Below are positions 1-11,202 of a DNA stretch of 64,000 nt, one piece after another. Positions within the stretch are counted from its first letter, which is position 1. The number at the start of each line of letters is the position of its first letter. The translations under genes and the position numbers were made by a program. Source of the DNA: Earliella scabrosa (lineage: Eukaryota; Basidiomycota; Agaricomycetes; Polyporales; Polyporaceae). The notes under the pieces were generated by a model, which worked only from the letters and a program-made list of their open reading frames with translations, did not search any database and was not told where the DNA came from. Location: the NCBI GenBank assembly GCA_022605405.1, contig JABYQQ010000006.1, positions 1,860,001-1,924,000 of the forward strand, read 5' to 3'.

Positions 1-3000
1 CTCTGTCTGTGGCTTCCAATCAGTCAAATCGTAGTACATACACTCGCGTTCGATGTTGGCGTGTACTTAGATTTCGTGCACGCACCACACACGATCGCCT
101 AGCGGTTCTCGGTTGCTTAGGCCTTAGGAGCCGCGCGGAGGTGGCTCCCGACTCCCGAGAGTTGTGGTTCTAGTGCTGACAACCGTTGACAGGTCCGCGT
201 TCCGAACGCCACGAGAGGCCACGCGACTGCGCTACTTATCGGTCTCCCCCACGCCACCACCAGGTCCACCACAGGTTCAGGTTCGGGAGATACTTCCGCT
301 CAGTTGCGCACGCCGCACACCACTTGTCGAAGTGGGGCTCCAACGGAGACGGCGGCTTCTAGTACTGTGTAGTTTCCATTCAAGTTGCCCGCCGGGCGAG
401 TCTCAAACCTAGATAATCAAAGTACGTTTCTTGTCGCCGCCCACGTGCTCATCCTCCTCACCCAGCCGCCCTGCAGATTGCAGCAGATTGGCAAGTGGCT
501 AACAAGCTACAGCCTTAGTACGCCGTCGACTCGACCCGATGCGCGAGCGGGCTGCCAGATCGGTGCGTTCCCTTCATGACTTGGACGCGGGATCAGAACG
601 TCGAGGCGGGCAGCTGACCTCAGGGGGCTCCAGGGTTGCGGAAAGTTACAGCGTCCGGCCGGCGAGGGGGGGCTAAAGAGAGGGCGGAAGATCGGAAGGG
701 CAGGTACGTCACTCCACTTGTATCGGAGACAGTCGCGTGCCCTCTCGATCCCCTCAGCCTGGCCTCAGCGGCGAGATAACGATTGCGGGAGTATGGAGGG
801 CTGCGCACGGGCCTGGTGGTCGGATGGATCGCACTAGGCACTAGTGCTGCTGTCGCCGGGCTCTACATACTGAGTAAGTTGCTGGTGTTCTCGATTGCAT
901 GTTCGGAGATGGGAGGAGGGGGATCTTGCAAATTCGCGGCCGGGTGACTGCGTCCACGTAAATCGCGGTGAGTACCGATGAGTTGAAGGTCTACTAGGAG
1001 TATCTTGAAGACGAAGTTGACGTTCTACGTTAAACTCGGTTGGTGGCGTGCCGCTCGGGGGCGCCGCCGTACCTCTCCATCCATGAGCGATCGGCGAGGT
1101 CCCAGAGTCCCAGGCGTGCTGAGCGTCGAAGTCTGGACAGAGTTGAGCCACAGTCTACTTCCGATGGACGCCCTCTGAACTCATTTTCCGGATATCGCGA
1201 AGGGTCGGGCTCTATGCCCGCCCTGAATTGAAGACTGATACCCGGCTCCCAGCTCTGAACGCAAACCCAGTACTCTATCACAGAACCACCGTCGAAGGAG
1301 CGGCGAAGAAGAGCAGAAGGCCCGGGTCAGAAGGCGAGTCTTGTCCAGCATGTTCCAGCGGCAGGCGTCCTCCACCTCAGTCCACAGCGCGCACGCTCCC
1401 AGTTACAAGTTTGGCGAGCCGAAGATAGCGAGCTCGAGGCGATCCTCCCGTGCTCGCACGCCTCCCATCATCCATCATCCTCCGGACTTCGATTCCACAT
1501 CCAGGAAAGGACGGGGGTCACGCGCGCAGGGTAGGGCGCGGAGCGAGTGCAGCGGCTTCCCACCGACTGTATGCTCGCTCCCACAGCCCGCTAAGTATCT
1601 CCCGGTTCTGCCGGCACTAGCTATAGTACTGAGTGCCGTATGTTGCTTTGGTACAGAAGATGACCACGTAAACGACAAAAAGGCAGAGGCGGTCGCAAGA
1701 AGACAACAGAACTCGCAGCAAGGACCGGGCCCGGCCCAGCATCCGAGTCCGCATCGCCCGGTCCATCCATCCATCATGTCTGTGCCACCCATTCATTCGC
1801 TCGGGATGCGCACCCACGCCACCTCCCGCTGCCACCTCCGCTGCCAGTCAGGGTGGATGTCGATTCGTCCTGTAGGTGGGGACCATGCCAGTGGTGGCGC
1901 GATGCTATCTACGCGCCGCCGGATCGCCCAAAACGCCATGGGCGGGTCGCGGTGCGGCGCAGATGGTTCCGAACTATGTGGGGCGTGGGTGGTTCAAAGT
2001 TAACGTTAACGTTCGTTAGTCGTGGAGTGCTCTCCGACGGATGCGAGCACGTCCACGGTCGATCGATAAGCTTGCTGTAACTCAATTCTCCTTGCAATGA
2101 GGAGGGGCGTGTGCCGCTCGTCGTGGCAGCTCCGACCTCCCGGCCTGTAGCAAACTCTCCACGTCGAACATTGAACTCCTCTCCCGCCACGAGGTAAGTC
2201 GATGCATCCATCCTAGTAACTACATACAATATGGTCCTTGAGGGGCTCTGAGAGCAAGTGCGGTCTCAACAATGCATGCGCACGGCGTATGGGGTCCAGC
2301 CTTGGAATTTGGAAGTTGGCAGGCTGCAAACATAGTCACAGTGAGGCTCAGTGAGCGCTACGTATGTTGCCCTCAACCCTCGGCGATCGTCGGCCGACGG
2401 CTCCCGTACGTGCCTATCGGCCACTCAACCCAGCTCAACCCACATACCTCAACCTTGCAAGCTTGAACGTTTGAACCTTCAAGCGTCGCACCGGTGCTTG
2501 ACCCAGTGCCCACACGACAAGCAGCAGGGCACATGATGCATGAAAGCTTGCAATTATCATGCTCTAGTGTAGCCCCTGGAAACTACGGGCGTAGCAAACG
2601 ACGATCATACATACGGCACGTTGCATACATATGCATAGTACTATGTGCCTCGAGGCGCAGCCCGTCGAACGATACTTACACGCATAGAAAGGCCGGCGTT
2701 CTCTCTCGCATTTCATGACCAGACTCGATCATGATCGCTAGGATGCACGAACCACCGACCGGCGCAGATCAGAGAACAACACCGAGGGCTGAGGAGAGAC
2801 AGAAAGCTCGCCTACACGTCTATCTTCGAATTCGAGCGCACCCTCCGCGAGGCGGCGTGTGGATGTGGGAGCGCGAACGCCGGCGTCGTGTGTGGCATAT
2901 ACACATACATGTATACATCTACAGGGGAAGAGGCAGCGCAGTGAAGGGAACAGAAGGAGAGAAGGAGATGAACAGGACAAGAATGAGGATGAGGAAGAGG

Positions 3001-3730
3001 AAGCGGAAGGGCGCGGACGCTGATGCGGTCATAGCTATGTATGTACTACTACTCCGGCCATGCACGGCCACGCCCCCCTCTCCTCGGGCTCTCCTGATCT
3101 GCGCTCCCCTTTGTGCGAAGGGGAGAGAGGCAGAGGCAGAGGTGGCAGGCGCGCGTGGACGGTGGACGCGTGCTGATGACGATGACGACACGGGCTTCAG
3201 CTTCGACGGTGTGGTGCCACTACACGGTGACGAAGACTGCGCGCATCCTGAGACTGCGTTCCAGAGGCAAAGGCAGAGGCAGCAAGGGAGACCACGAGAG
3301 CCTCCTCAGTACTCAGTCCTGTGAGCCCGAAGCCGAAGCCGAAAGCCGAACGCCGGAGGTGCGGATGCATGGAAGCATGGAAGACTGGGGAAGTCCGGCC
3401 TACACCCGTGCATCGCTGAGTCATGCGCAGCAGCAGCAGCAGCGCCGTCAGCCTGAGACGTGGAGGGGGGACGCTGAGGTAGACGTGGACGTAGACGTGC
3501 GTGGACGGCGGGATCTGATAGGAGCTCAGCGCTGACGGGGAGCGAAAGAGCGAGGGGGCGAGCTACGTAGGGGGGACGCTGGAGGCGATGTCCGCGTAAA
3601 CGTAGTACTGTACAGAGAACGCGCGGGGCGATGCTCGCTGGATGTCGAGGAGGCCGCTCGACCAGGGTCTCTGCCAGTGGGTGGGCGGTGCTGCTGTCGT
3701 CGACGTATCTGAACTGTGAGCGGGTGAGGG

Positions 3731-3771
3731 CCATATCCAGAATCCAGAATCCAGAATCCAGAATCCGGAAT
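3731..3771. repeat. Heptanucleotide tandem repeat (atccaga)n
   Basis: About five to six head-to-tail copies of a 7-base unit reading atccaga, the last ones altered to atccgga/atccgag. It lies in DNA with no supported gene, so a replication-slippage origin is the simplest reading. Confidence 0.85.
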
Positions 3772-3912
3772 CCGAGCCTCGTGCACATGCGAATTGCAAG
3801 AGGGATCCGAGGAAGGACCACCGAGCGAGCGAAGTGCGAAGATGACAAGACAAGAGAATCGAAGCATGGATGATGGATGATGGAGGGACAAAGGAGAAGA
3901 GCTGGGTGGCAG

Positions 3913-3957
3913 ATGAGGATGGAGATGAAGATGAAGATGAAGATGAAGATGCAGATG
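3913..3957. repeat. Hexanucleotide tandem repeat (gatgaa)n
   Basis: A run of six-base units gatgag/gatgga/gatgaa, with four near-perfect gatgaa copies at its centre. In one frame it would encode a Met/Lys/Asp-type repeat, and on the minus strand a His-Leu repeat. No gene around it supports translation. Confidence 0.85.
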
Positions 3958-6694
3958 TCCGGGCTGATCCTGGCGCAATGCGAGATGCGAGATGTGGATG
4001 GGGTGGTCTAGTCGCCCGCGTCTTGTGAAATGTGAGAGATGTGAGATGTAAGATGTGGGGTGATGGCCATAGGGAGGTATCTACGTGCGGCACGGCGGCA
4101 CACGTCCACAATGCAGTGGTCCTTCGGGCTAGTTGGCAGACCGGGAGACGGGGAGACAGATGCGACGAGGATGAGGTCCGTAATCCGTGGTCCGTGTTCC
4201 GAGATCTCCAGCTTGCTCAGCACGCTAGAACACCAGCTACGAGGGTGCCGCCGGGATAGATTGGGCAAGGATGCGAGAGAAAGACGGATCGCACACCATC
4301 GGATGGTTCGCCGGGGTGATGCGCGTCTGCATGGCGAGGGTGGGAGGGAGCAGCTCGGATGCGCGTCGACTCTCATCGAGCGTCGAAGGTGGAATGAGCC
4401 CCGGAGTGCAGATTTCAGGCTGTCAGGGCCGGATGGGCGAGTGCGCTCGTTCTGCCGCTGTTCAAACGTTCATGTGTCGCATCTTGCGTGCATCGGGGCT
4501 GTCGCCGTCGGAGCCTGCGAGTGCTTGTGCTTGTCCGATGTCGCGATAGATGGCGGATCGGGGTCGAAGGGGAGGAATTGCGGGAGTGCGAGTACTGCAG
4601 TTGACAGCTTCGAAGCCCTCCTTGTTGTATCGAGACAAAGCATTCGAAGACATGGGCTTCAGCAGATTAATGCCAACAAAAGAGCTCGAGTCGCTGTAGT
4701 GACCAGCTCAACATCCATGTCCTCTGGACGGCAGCCAGGCACAAAAGGAAGGCGAGCGGGAGGAAAGGGTCCGGGGCGTGGAAGGGCGTCACGCGTCATG
4801 CTCGACAAGGTTTGCATCCGGCGGTGGGGATGGGCCGACCTGAGGCCGATGGTTCTGACAGGCGTGTGCGCCGCCCGGGCGATGCCAGCCTTCGGGAAGC
4901 GTCCGCCCGGGAGATCCGGCGAACGAACGACCAAACCCAATAGCTTGTCTCCTTCCAGAGAACCCGGATATCCTCCACACGGCCCGCTCCAGAGCCTCTG
5001 CTCTGATAGCGGACAATGCATGTCGACCTGCGGGAAGAAGAACCCCTCCCCGCTGTCATCGCCCTGATGTCTGTCGTGAGCTGGGAGAAGAAGCGAGGTG
5101 CACGTTACCAGGTGCTGTGGTCGTGTGCGGACAATGAGGAGACCGTCCTTCCCTGTCGTGCTTCCAAGCAACGCGCGGTCGCAGACAATTGCAGCTCGGT
5201 GCGGGGAGATGGGGGACAATGATACGGGCGCGCATTGCGTTGCTCGAGCTTGGGAGACGGGGCCGTTACCAGATGGCGAGGAGAGGCGTGTCTGCCTCGA
5301 GTCTCGAGACCGATCGCAAGAGGCCAGGACGAGGATCGAACTTGGGATGCCGGCGACCTGCGATCGAGCACGTACGCCTGCGCAAGCGGATCGGACCAGG
5401 TCGATCGAGCGCCCGCGCCCGTCGGAGGCTCGACGTCTCGACTCGCTGACAGCTGGCTCCTTTCCCACCTGCGATGGCTCGGTGGCGGGACACGACGACT
5501 TCCTCTTGTGGCTCCGCGCATCCTCCCAGGCGTCGATTGCTGTACGCTTTGCAACTCATTTCTGCGACCGTCATCCAAGGACGAGAGGGGGCGTGATACG
5601 CGTGTGCGACTTTTGTTCTCCGTCTCTTGACGGCCGCACAGCGTCTCATCAAACGCGCGCGCCAGCGTGTGATGCGATGACGCACTCCCCAGACTGACAC
5701 TGATATGGCCAACCGCCAGCTGACGACGGATGTCCGGATGTGCGCTCGGACGATCCCATCCTCTCCTCCGACCATCCAGGGCCCACATCCGTCCCGGACA
5801 AGCAGGAAACCGCGTTGATGGCAGTCGCCGCCGCACAGAGCTCCTCCGATGGCCCAGATGCACCGAAACGGAAGGCGGTCGTGCGGGCGCTCGACCCCAG
5901 GACGCTACGTATGTGGGTGGACTGCTGGCTGTGCGTCCGAGGGTGGGAGAAGCACGGAATGGGGGTGTATCAGGAATGGGGGGCTCCCGTTTAGCCTGTG
6001 GCGGCTCTGGCGAGTGAGAAAGGAGCCGTTCTCGAAGCCCCATCCGCCTGCCTCGTGGCTATCGCGGACCCTCTCAACGCGGAGAAAGCAGAACAGACTG
6101 ATGGTCTCCCCTGCCTCCCCAGCGCCTCACAGCGTCCGTGCCTTCTTCGGTGAGGCTGGACTGCTGAGTCAGCTTCTAGTCCTGTCACGCCGACTCGCAG
6201 TTCGCCGCCTTTCCGCGTCTGTCCGCCGGGCTGTACTCGTCCTGTTAACCATGTACGGCCGCCCGACGTGGCCTCGAGAGAGGTCCACGGACCGGTGCTC
6301 TGCGCTGTGGACGCAGATGTGGAGGCCGACGGCGCGATAGGTGGCTGCTGCGGCTGGAGGTGGTTGATGAGCTGGCAGGCGGGCTGGCCATGTGGGCAGC
6401 GTTACAGGGGGGCAAACAAACCACAACAGAGATGGGACGACCGAGAGGGGATTAATTGATCGCTGGAGCGGAGTGGATCTCCGAATCTGGCCGCGAGTGG
6501 GACGAAATGAAGCGGAGCTCGAAGCTTGTCCGCGGGAGGACCCAATGAAAAGCGAGGTGGCCGCCGGTGCAACGCATATACGAACCTTCCCCCTTTCACT
6601 CGACGCCTCGTTTTCCATTGTCCCTCCCGTCGCCGCGCCTCCCAACCTGCCGCCGACACGCCCCCCGCCATAATTCCCGCCGACATCGTCCTCC

Positions 6695-8089
6695 ATGATC
6701 GCTGTACAGAAGCCCCCATCGCTCTTCCCCTCGCCCGCCTTCCGTCCAATGCACGCACGGCACCCCTCTGCCCCCGTCGTCGTACGCCCGTCCCACACCC
6801 CCGGCGTTCTCAACATCGCAAAGCCCGTCCAGTCGGCTCCTCGTCCCCAGCAGCACACCCAGGCGCAGCCCCGTGCGCCCCGTGTCTCCCCCAAGAGCAA
6901 GCCCCAACAGCGTTCCCCGCAGCCCTCACACGCCCAGGCTGCACCCGTTGAGAAGCCGAAGGCTCCCGCTTCGTCCCCAGCGAAGGCGGAGCAGTCGTCG
7001 ACGTCCCCCGACAAGTCTACCCGGGGTCGCAAGCAGCAGAAGCAGCCCAAGGACGCAGGACGCAGGTTAGCCCCCCTCCGATTTGATGTTTAGCGCCCGG
7101 GGTTCTCACCGTTGATTCGTCGCTGTCGACGCAGGGGTACCTCTGTATCCCCCTCCGATGTCGCCGCGCGGCGACACGCCCACCAACCCTCACCAACCCC
7201 CGTTCGGATACCCTCGCCACCGAAGGCGACACCCGCTCCTCGAGCTCAGGTCTCTCGAGTGAAGCCCGAGGACTCGACCTCTTCTTCGACCGACCCGTTT
7301 GCCGACGACGCCCCCGCTCAGGCGGACGGCAAGGCCTTCCGCTCGCCTCCGAAGCTTGCTTCGCAGCCGTCCGGCAAGCTCGCCCGCCGCCGCCAGGCCA
7401 GCACACAGCTGTTTGACTCGCCCACGCCGAAGGTCTCCTCTCGTCGCAAGCCCGGGAAAGGCCAGCACGGCGAGACGGCTGTCCCGCTCCAGCCCGCCTT
7501 CAACATCGTCCGCCCCCCCGCTCGCCGTGCCAGCACGGATCTGACGATGACTCGCTGGGACTCGTTCCCGATCTGCGATGATTCGTCTGAGTGCGGCGAC
7601 GACAGCGACGTCACCCCGCCGACCACCCCGATCAGGGAGGTCGCTTCGGTCCCTGCTAAGGGCGCGAAGGGTACGTGGCAGCAGGAGAACTTCCTCGACG
7701 ACGGTCCCCGTACCGCTCCGCTGTCGACGAACTTTTTCCCTTTGATCGGGAACAGCCCCTGCTCGACGCCCACTCCCGCGCAGCGTCGCCGGAACCATCG
7801 CCGTGTCCCAAGCGAGGGCGTTTTCCACATGTCGTCGGACGAGGGGTCCCCTTCGTCGTCCGTGACCGACTTGTTCGAGCAGGCTCAGCTCAAGCGCCGC
7901 GCGCCCGTCGCGATTCCCCGTCAACGCTGCTACACTGTCCCCGCTAGCTCGCCTTCCTATGATGTCGCAGCTGTCGCGCCTTTCACGTCGTCCTCCGCTC
8001 CCCCCGCAGCGGCTGGTTATTTTGCGGGCTCGGTCTTCCAAAATTCGCCAAGCCCGGACGATCTCCCCGCGCCTTCTTTTGCGGTGTAA
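6695..8089 (+). CDS. Edc1/PNRC-type mRNA decapping activator-like protein
   Basis: Two exons (6695-7065 and 7135-8089) with a GT..AG intron of 69 nt, giving 441 residues. The protein is almost all low complexity, rich in Pro, Ser, Ala and Arg, with a basic patch RGRKQQKQPK near residue 115 and another at RRRNHRRVPSEG. The last 23 residues carry YFAGSVFQNSP followed by LPAPSF. This has the layout of the PNRC/Edc1 short linear motif (YAG-x-x-F ... LP-x-P-x-F) that in yeast and human proteins docks on the EVH1 domain of Dcp1 and activates Dcp2. From family knowledge the product would be a disordered cytoplasmic cofactor of 5' mRNA decapping. The assignment rests on the tail motif alone, because the rest has no fold. 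The ATG at 6695 follows a C/T-rich leader. The alternative is an unrelated disordered protein with a chance tail. Confidence 0.68.
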
Positions 8090-11000
8090 TTGTATCATAG
8101 CACCATAGAACTCGTGAAGTGTAGAGGTGAGTTCGCCGCGCATCCGTCTTCACCACTCGTCCTCACGCCGTCGTCCAGCCCGGACCAATTGGGTCCTTAG
8201 ACGCTGTTCGTACCGTCGCTGATTACGACTAATACCCCAACCTTCGTGAAGCCCCGCGTCGATCGCTTAATGTCATCCTATCCGCCACGCTAGTCACCAT
8301 CTCCCCCCAACCTATCCGACACCGACCCTGCGCCTCGATCCCGCCTCGGTGTCGAGCTCACATCGGTCTTAGCATTATTTCCTGGTATCATTATTCTTTC
8401 GACGTTGTCTTCCTATCGTGCACGCATCAGCACCAGCGATCTCGGGCTCCCGGTTCTCTCGGGCTCTACACTCATCGACTTCCCTCATCTACGGCAATCA
8501 CCCCCCGGCATATCGGCTACATCGAACAGGACATCCTCGCGCTTTCCCCCCTCCCCGCTCAACATAGATACCCCGCCTATTGCTGGGTCCGCTGTCGGCG
8601 CTGGCATTCATACCCCATCGTCGGCGGCACGAGGTCTTCCTGGCCGCGACACCGTCGCGCCCCACAAGACCGCCCATTTTCCCCGCCCTTCCCGTGTATA
8701 TCTTATCCACCACACTCGGCTCGGTCTCTTTCTCATCTCAATCTGTGTCATTACATCTCGACTTGCATGCTTTCGCACATCATCCGCATCGCATTTCCCC
8801 TCTTCCCTCCTCCACCATCTGCTCTACCCGACCGGCACCGCCTTTAGGCCGCTCGGCGTTGTACAAACAGACGATATAGACGAGCAAGAAGAAAAAGAAG
8901 AAGATCAACATTGCAGCAAAACCTCGGCTATATGGTCGGCTGGAGGGCCGACTCGTATTTATATCTCACCACCCCCTGGCTCGCATTGGCGGGACGATTC
9001 TTCAGTGGGCTCGCCCGGGGGCTAGTATCTCTCTACCTTCTCTTGGCTGGTATCGTCCCGCATGTGTTCTTGGGTTTTGGGACACTCTTGGTCGTGTTTA
9101 TTACTTGTCACTTTTTATCGTACTGTAGTATGGCGTCTTCCTTTTACTTCCGACGCCAGAGATGTGTCCTTTTCCTCACTCTTCCTCCTTCCCATGTTTG
9201 CATTTACGATGTTGGCATGCCTTTCCTTCTTCACCCTTCGCCATCTTCCCCTGCACGATTCTTTCATGCATCCTTCTCCTTGGCGTGTTGCCGCACAGTG
9301 TATCAATATCACATCTCGTCACATCGCCATCACCCCCTTCCCGTTTGCAATTTGTGCACTAGTATCTACCTAGGCTAATGTCTATCGCGGGCCCTCCGCG
9401 GTTGCGGCCGGCCGTTTCTACCGTATATTTGCTCGCCGTATTGTCTACTACTCCCCCCTCTCCGGACCTCGTATCCTCCTCCCCCTCCTACCCTTTCTGC
9501 GACCTTCACTCTATTGTGGCATAGCGGATACCTGGGGCCGGTGTACGTTGTTGGCTTTGCTCGTGAGTTTCTCCGCGTCCATCTATGATCTGGGTGACGA
9601 GCGTAACTGACAGCTCCGCCCTGCAGCTTTGTCTTGTGTCCATACTCGCAACGCATACCCAACTGCCACCACCCTTCCCCACATATCCCTATACCCGCTA
9701 CTCCACTGGACCCCGCCGCCTTCCCGGTCTTGACGGACTGTGGAACCCTGTACATACCCTGGCGGCGCCCAGCTATCCGTTCACCCCGTTCACCCTTCCC
9801 CTTCGCCTCTGCTTGGCCTCGGGGACGTTTGCTCATCTCCGTCCGCCTTGTCGTCGGGCTACCCCTACCCACACCCACACCCTCCCTTCCGACGCTCGTT
9901 GCCTGATCTGTCCATTTTGTCCCATATATCATCGACAAGATAGAAATGTGAATTGTGTCTTCTCCCCCCGCACCCGTATCTCCATTTCCGCGCGCCGTCG
10001 TCGGCATCCAAGGCGCGTCGTTCGCTGTTCGCTCTGTCCAAACTTCAGGCTCCTTCACTGCCGACTGTCGCCTGTCGCCGAGTCATCCGTCGCCAAGCAT
10101 CATTCTCTCCGTGTCCGTGTCCGTGTCCGCATCGCATTTCTCTCCGCAAGTCCGTCCCGCCTTCAAGGTTTTCCGCTGCCGCAACTGCGTCCCTCGTTCT
10201 GTACACCACCACCGCGCAACGTCTCTGTACCATCATCGCCTGCACTCGCAACTCGCATTTGTACATCACCGCAATCGCTCGCGCTCGGCTCGGACCATCG
10301 CATCTCTCTCCCACTCCTCGTCGTCGACCTTTATGCGCTTCTTCCTCCCTCTCCCTGTGTCTCTCCATCGACATGCCCGCTCTTCTGCTATCCTTCCCTC
10401 TATGCAACACGCGTATTTCATGTGCACGACTGCGACGTGCGGGTGCTTTTACTGGGAGCAAGTTGCGCGGATGGTGGTTGGCGCGGATCGCGACGTGGAC
10501 GTTGGACGAATGGGGGGTTGGTCGGAGACTCGGATGTTGGGTCGGGGGTGTCGGCACATTCTGGTCGGATGGGTGCGTCGTCGTCGGGCGTGGCTGTGTG
10601 GGTGTGTGTGGGTTGTATTTGTGCGTTGTTGCTGCTGCTGCTGTGTCGTTGTGGTGTGTGGTTTGGTGGTATGTGGTATGTGGTTGCGGTTCTGGAAGTG
10701 TGACTCTGCTCTCTCTCTCTCGCTGCGGCTCTCTTCTCCTGTGTTCCGTGCTGCGATATGATACGATACGATACGATTATGATTCCGGATACTAGTAGTT
10801 TTTGCTCATGGATATTCCCCACTCTGTCAAACGTCGAAGCGATGTATAGGCTTGATAGGCTTGATGGTCCCTCTGTTCATGTATGGTTTGGACGAACGAA
10901 TATGATTGCTTTTTGGGTGAGATGTTGGTGTGCGCCCGGGCCGTGTTTTGCCTTACACGCAACGGGGCGTGAGGCACGTATGCCTCAAGTCTCGCGCTCA

Positions 11001-11202
11001 CTTGCAGCAAGTCCAGTACCTCTCGCTGGGACGAAACCCGCTTCCAAGATGTTGAAAGTCTCGCTAAGCAGGTCTTGAACATATCACTCAACAACACTCG
11101 CCGCCGACTCGATACACCCTACACTTCTCTACACTTGGGCATGCACAGGTCGCTGGCACGTAGACGCCCGGGCCACACTGTCATCGATCGTCTCCGCACC
11201 GG
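8090..11202. other. 3.1 kb pyrimidine-rich stretch with no supported gene
   Basis: From the Edc1-like stop codon to the convergent stop of the first P450 the plus strand is strongly C/T-rich, with simple repeats: gtgtcc units near 10110, gct units near 10630, tct runs near 10710 and gatac units near 10757. Long open frames on the plus strand, for example 9585-10703, are Ser/Pro/Arg/His-rich and arise from the base skew. It could be a long 3' untranslated region of the Edc1-like gene or a separate non-coding transcript. The sequence does not decide. Confidence 0.45.

Larger units (their letters stand above)
1..6694. other. Gene-poor 5' region without a recognisable gene
   Basis: No reading frame here resembles a protein family I know. 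The longer open frames (minus strand 5105-6043 and 4659-5468, plus strand 4060-5067) are Arg/Ser/Pro-rich, overlap one another on opposite strands and lack convincing domains, as expected of GC-rich non-coding DNA. Two short tandem repeats lie at about 3731-3771 and 3913-3957. The last 100-150 bases before 6695 are C/T-rich and probably form the promoter and 5' leader of the Edc1-like gene. A diverged lineage-specific gene cannot be excluded by eye. Confidence 0.5.

Noticed and set aside
5331..5376. ggatcgaacttgggatgcc, resembling a tRNA T-arm on the minus strand
   Set aside because: No matching acceptor stem, D-arm or anticodon loop at the right distances.
5105..6043. 312-codon minus-strand frame in the left region
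   Set aside because: Low-complexity Arg/Ser/Pro composition, opposed by several open frames on the other strand, no recognisable motif.
6169..7050. 293-codon minus-strand Gly/Cys/Ala-rich frame
   Set aside because: Antisense to the first exon of the Edc1-like gene; the plus-strand model splices in phase and ends in a recognisable motif.
9585..10703. 372-codon plus-strand frame
   Set aside because: Composition follows the C/T skew of the region, overlapping frames of similar length exist, and there is no domain or clear start context.
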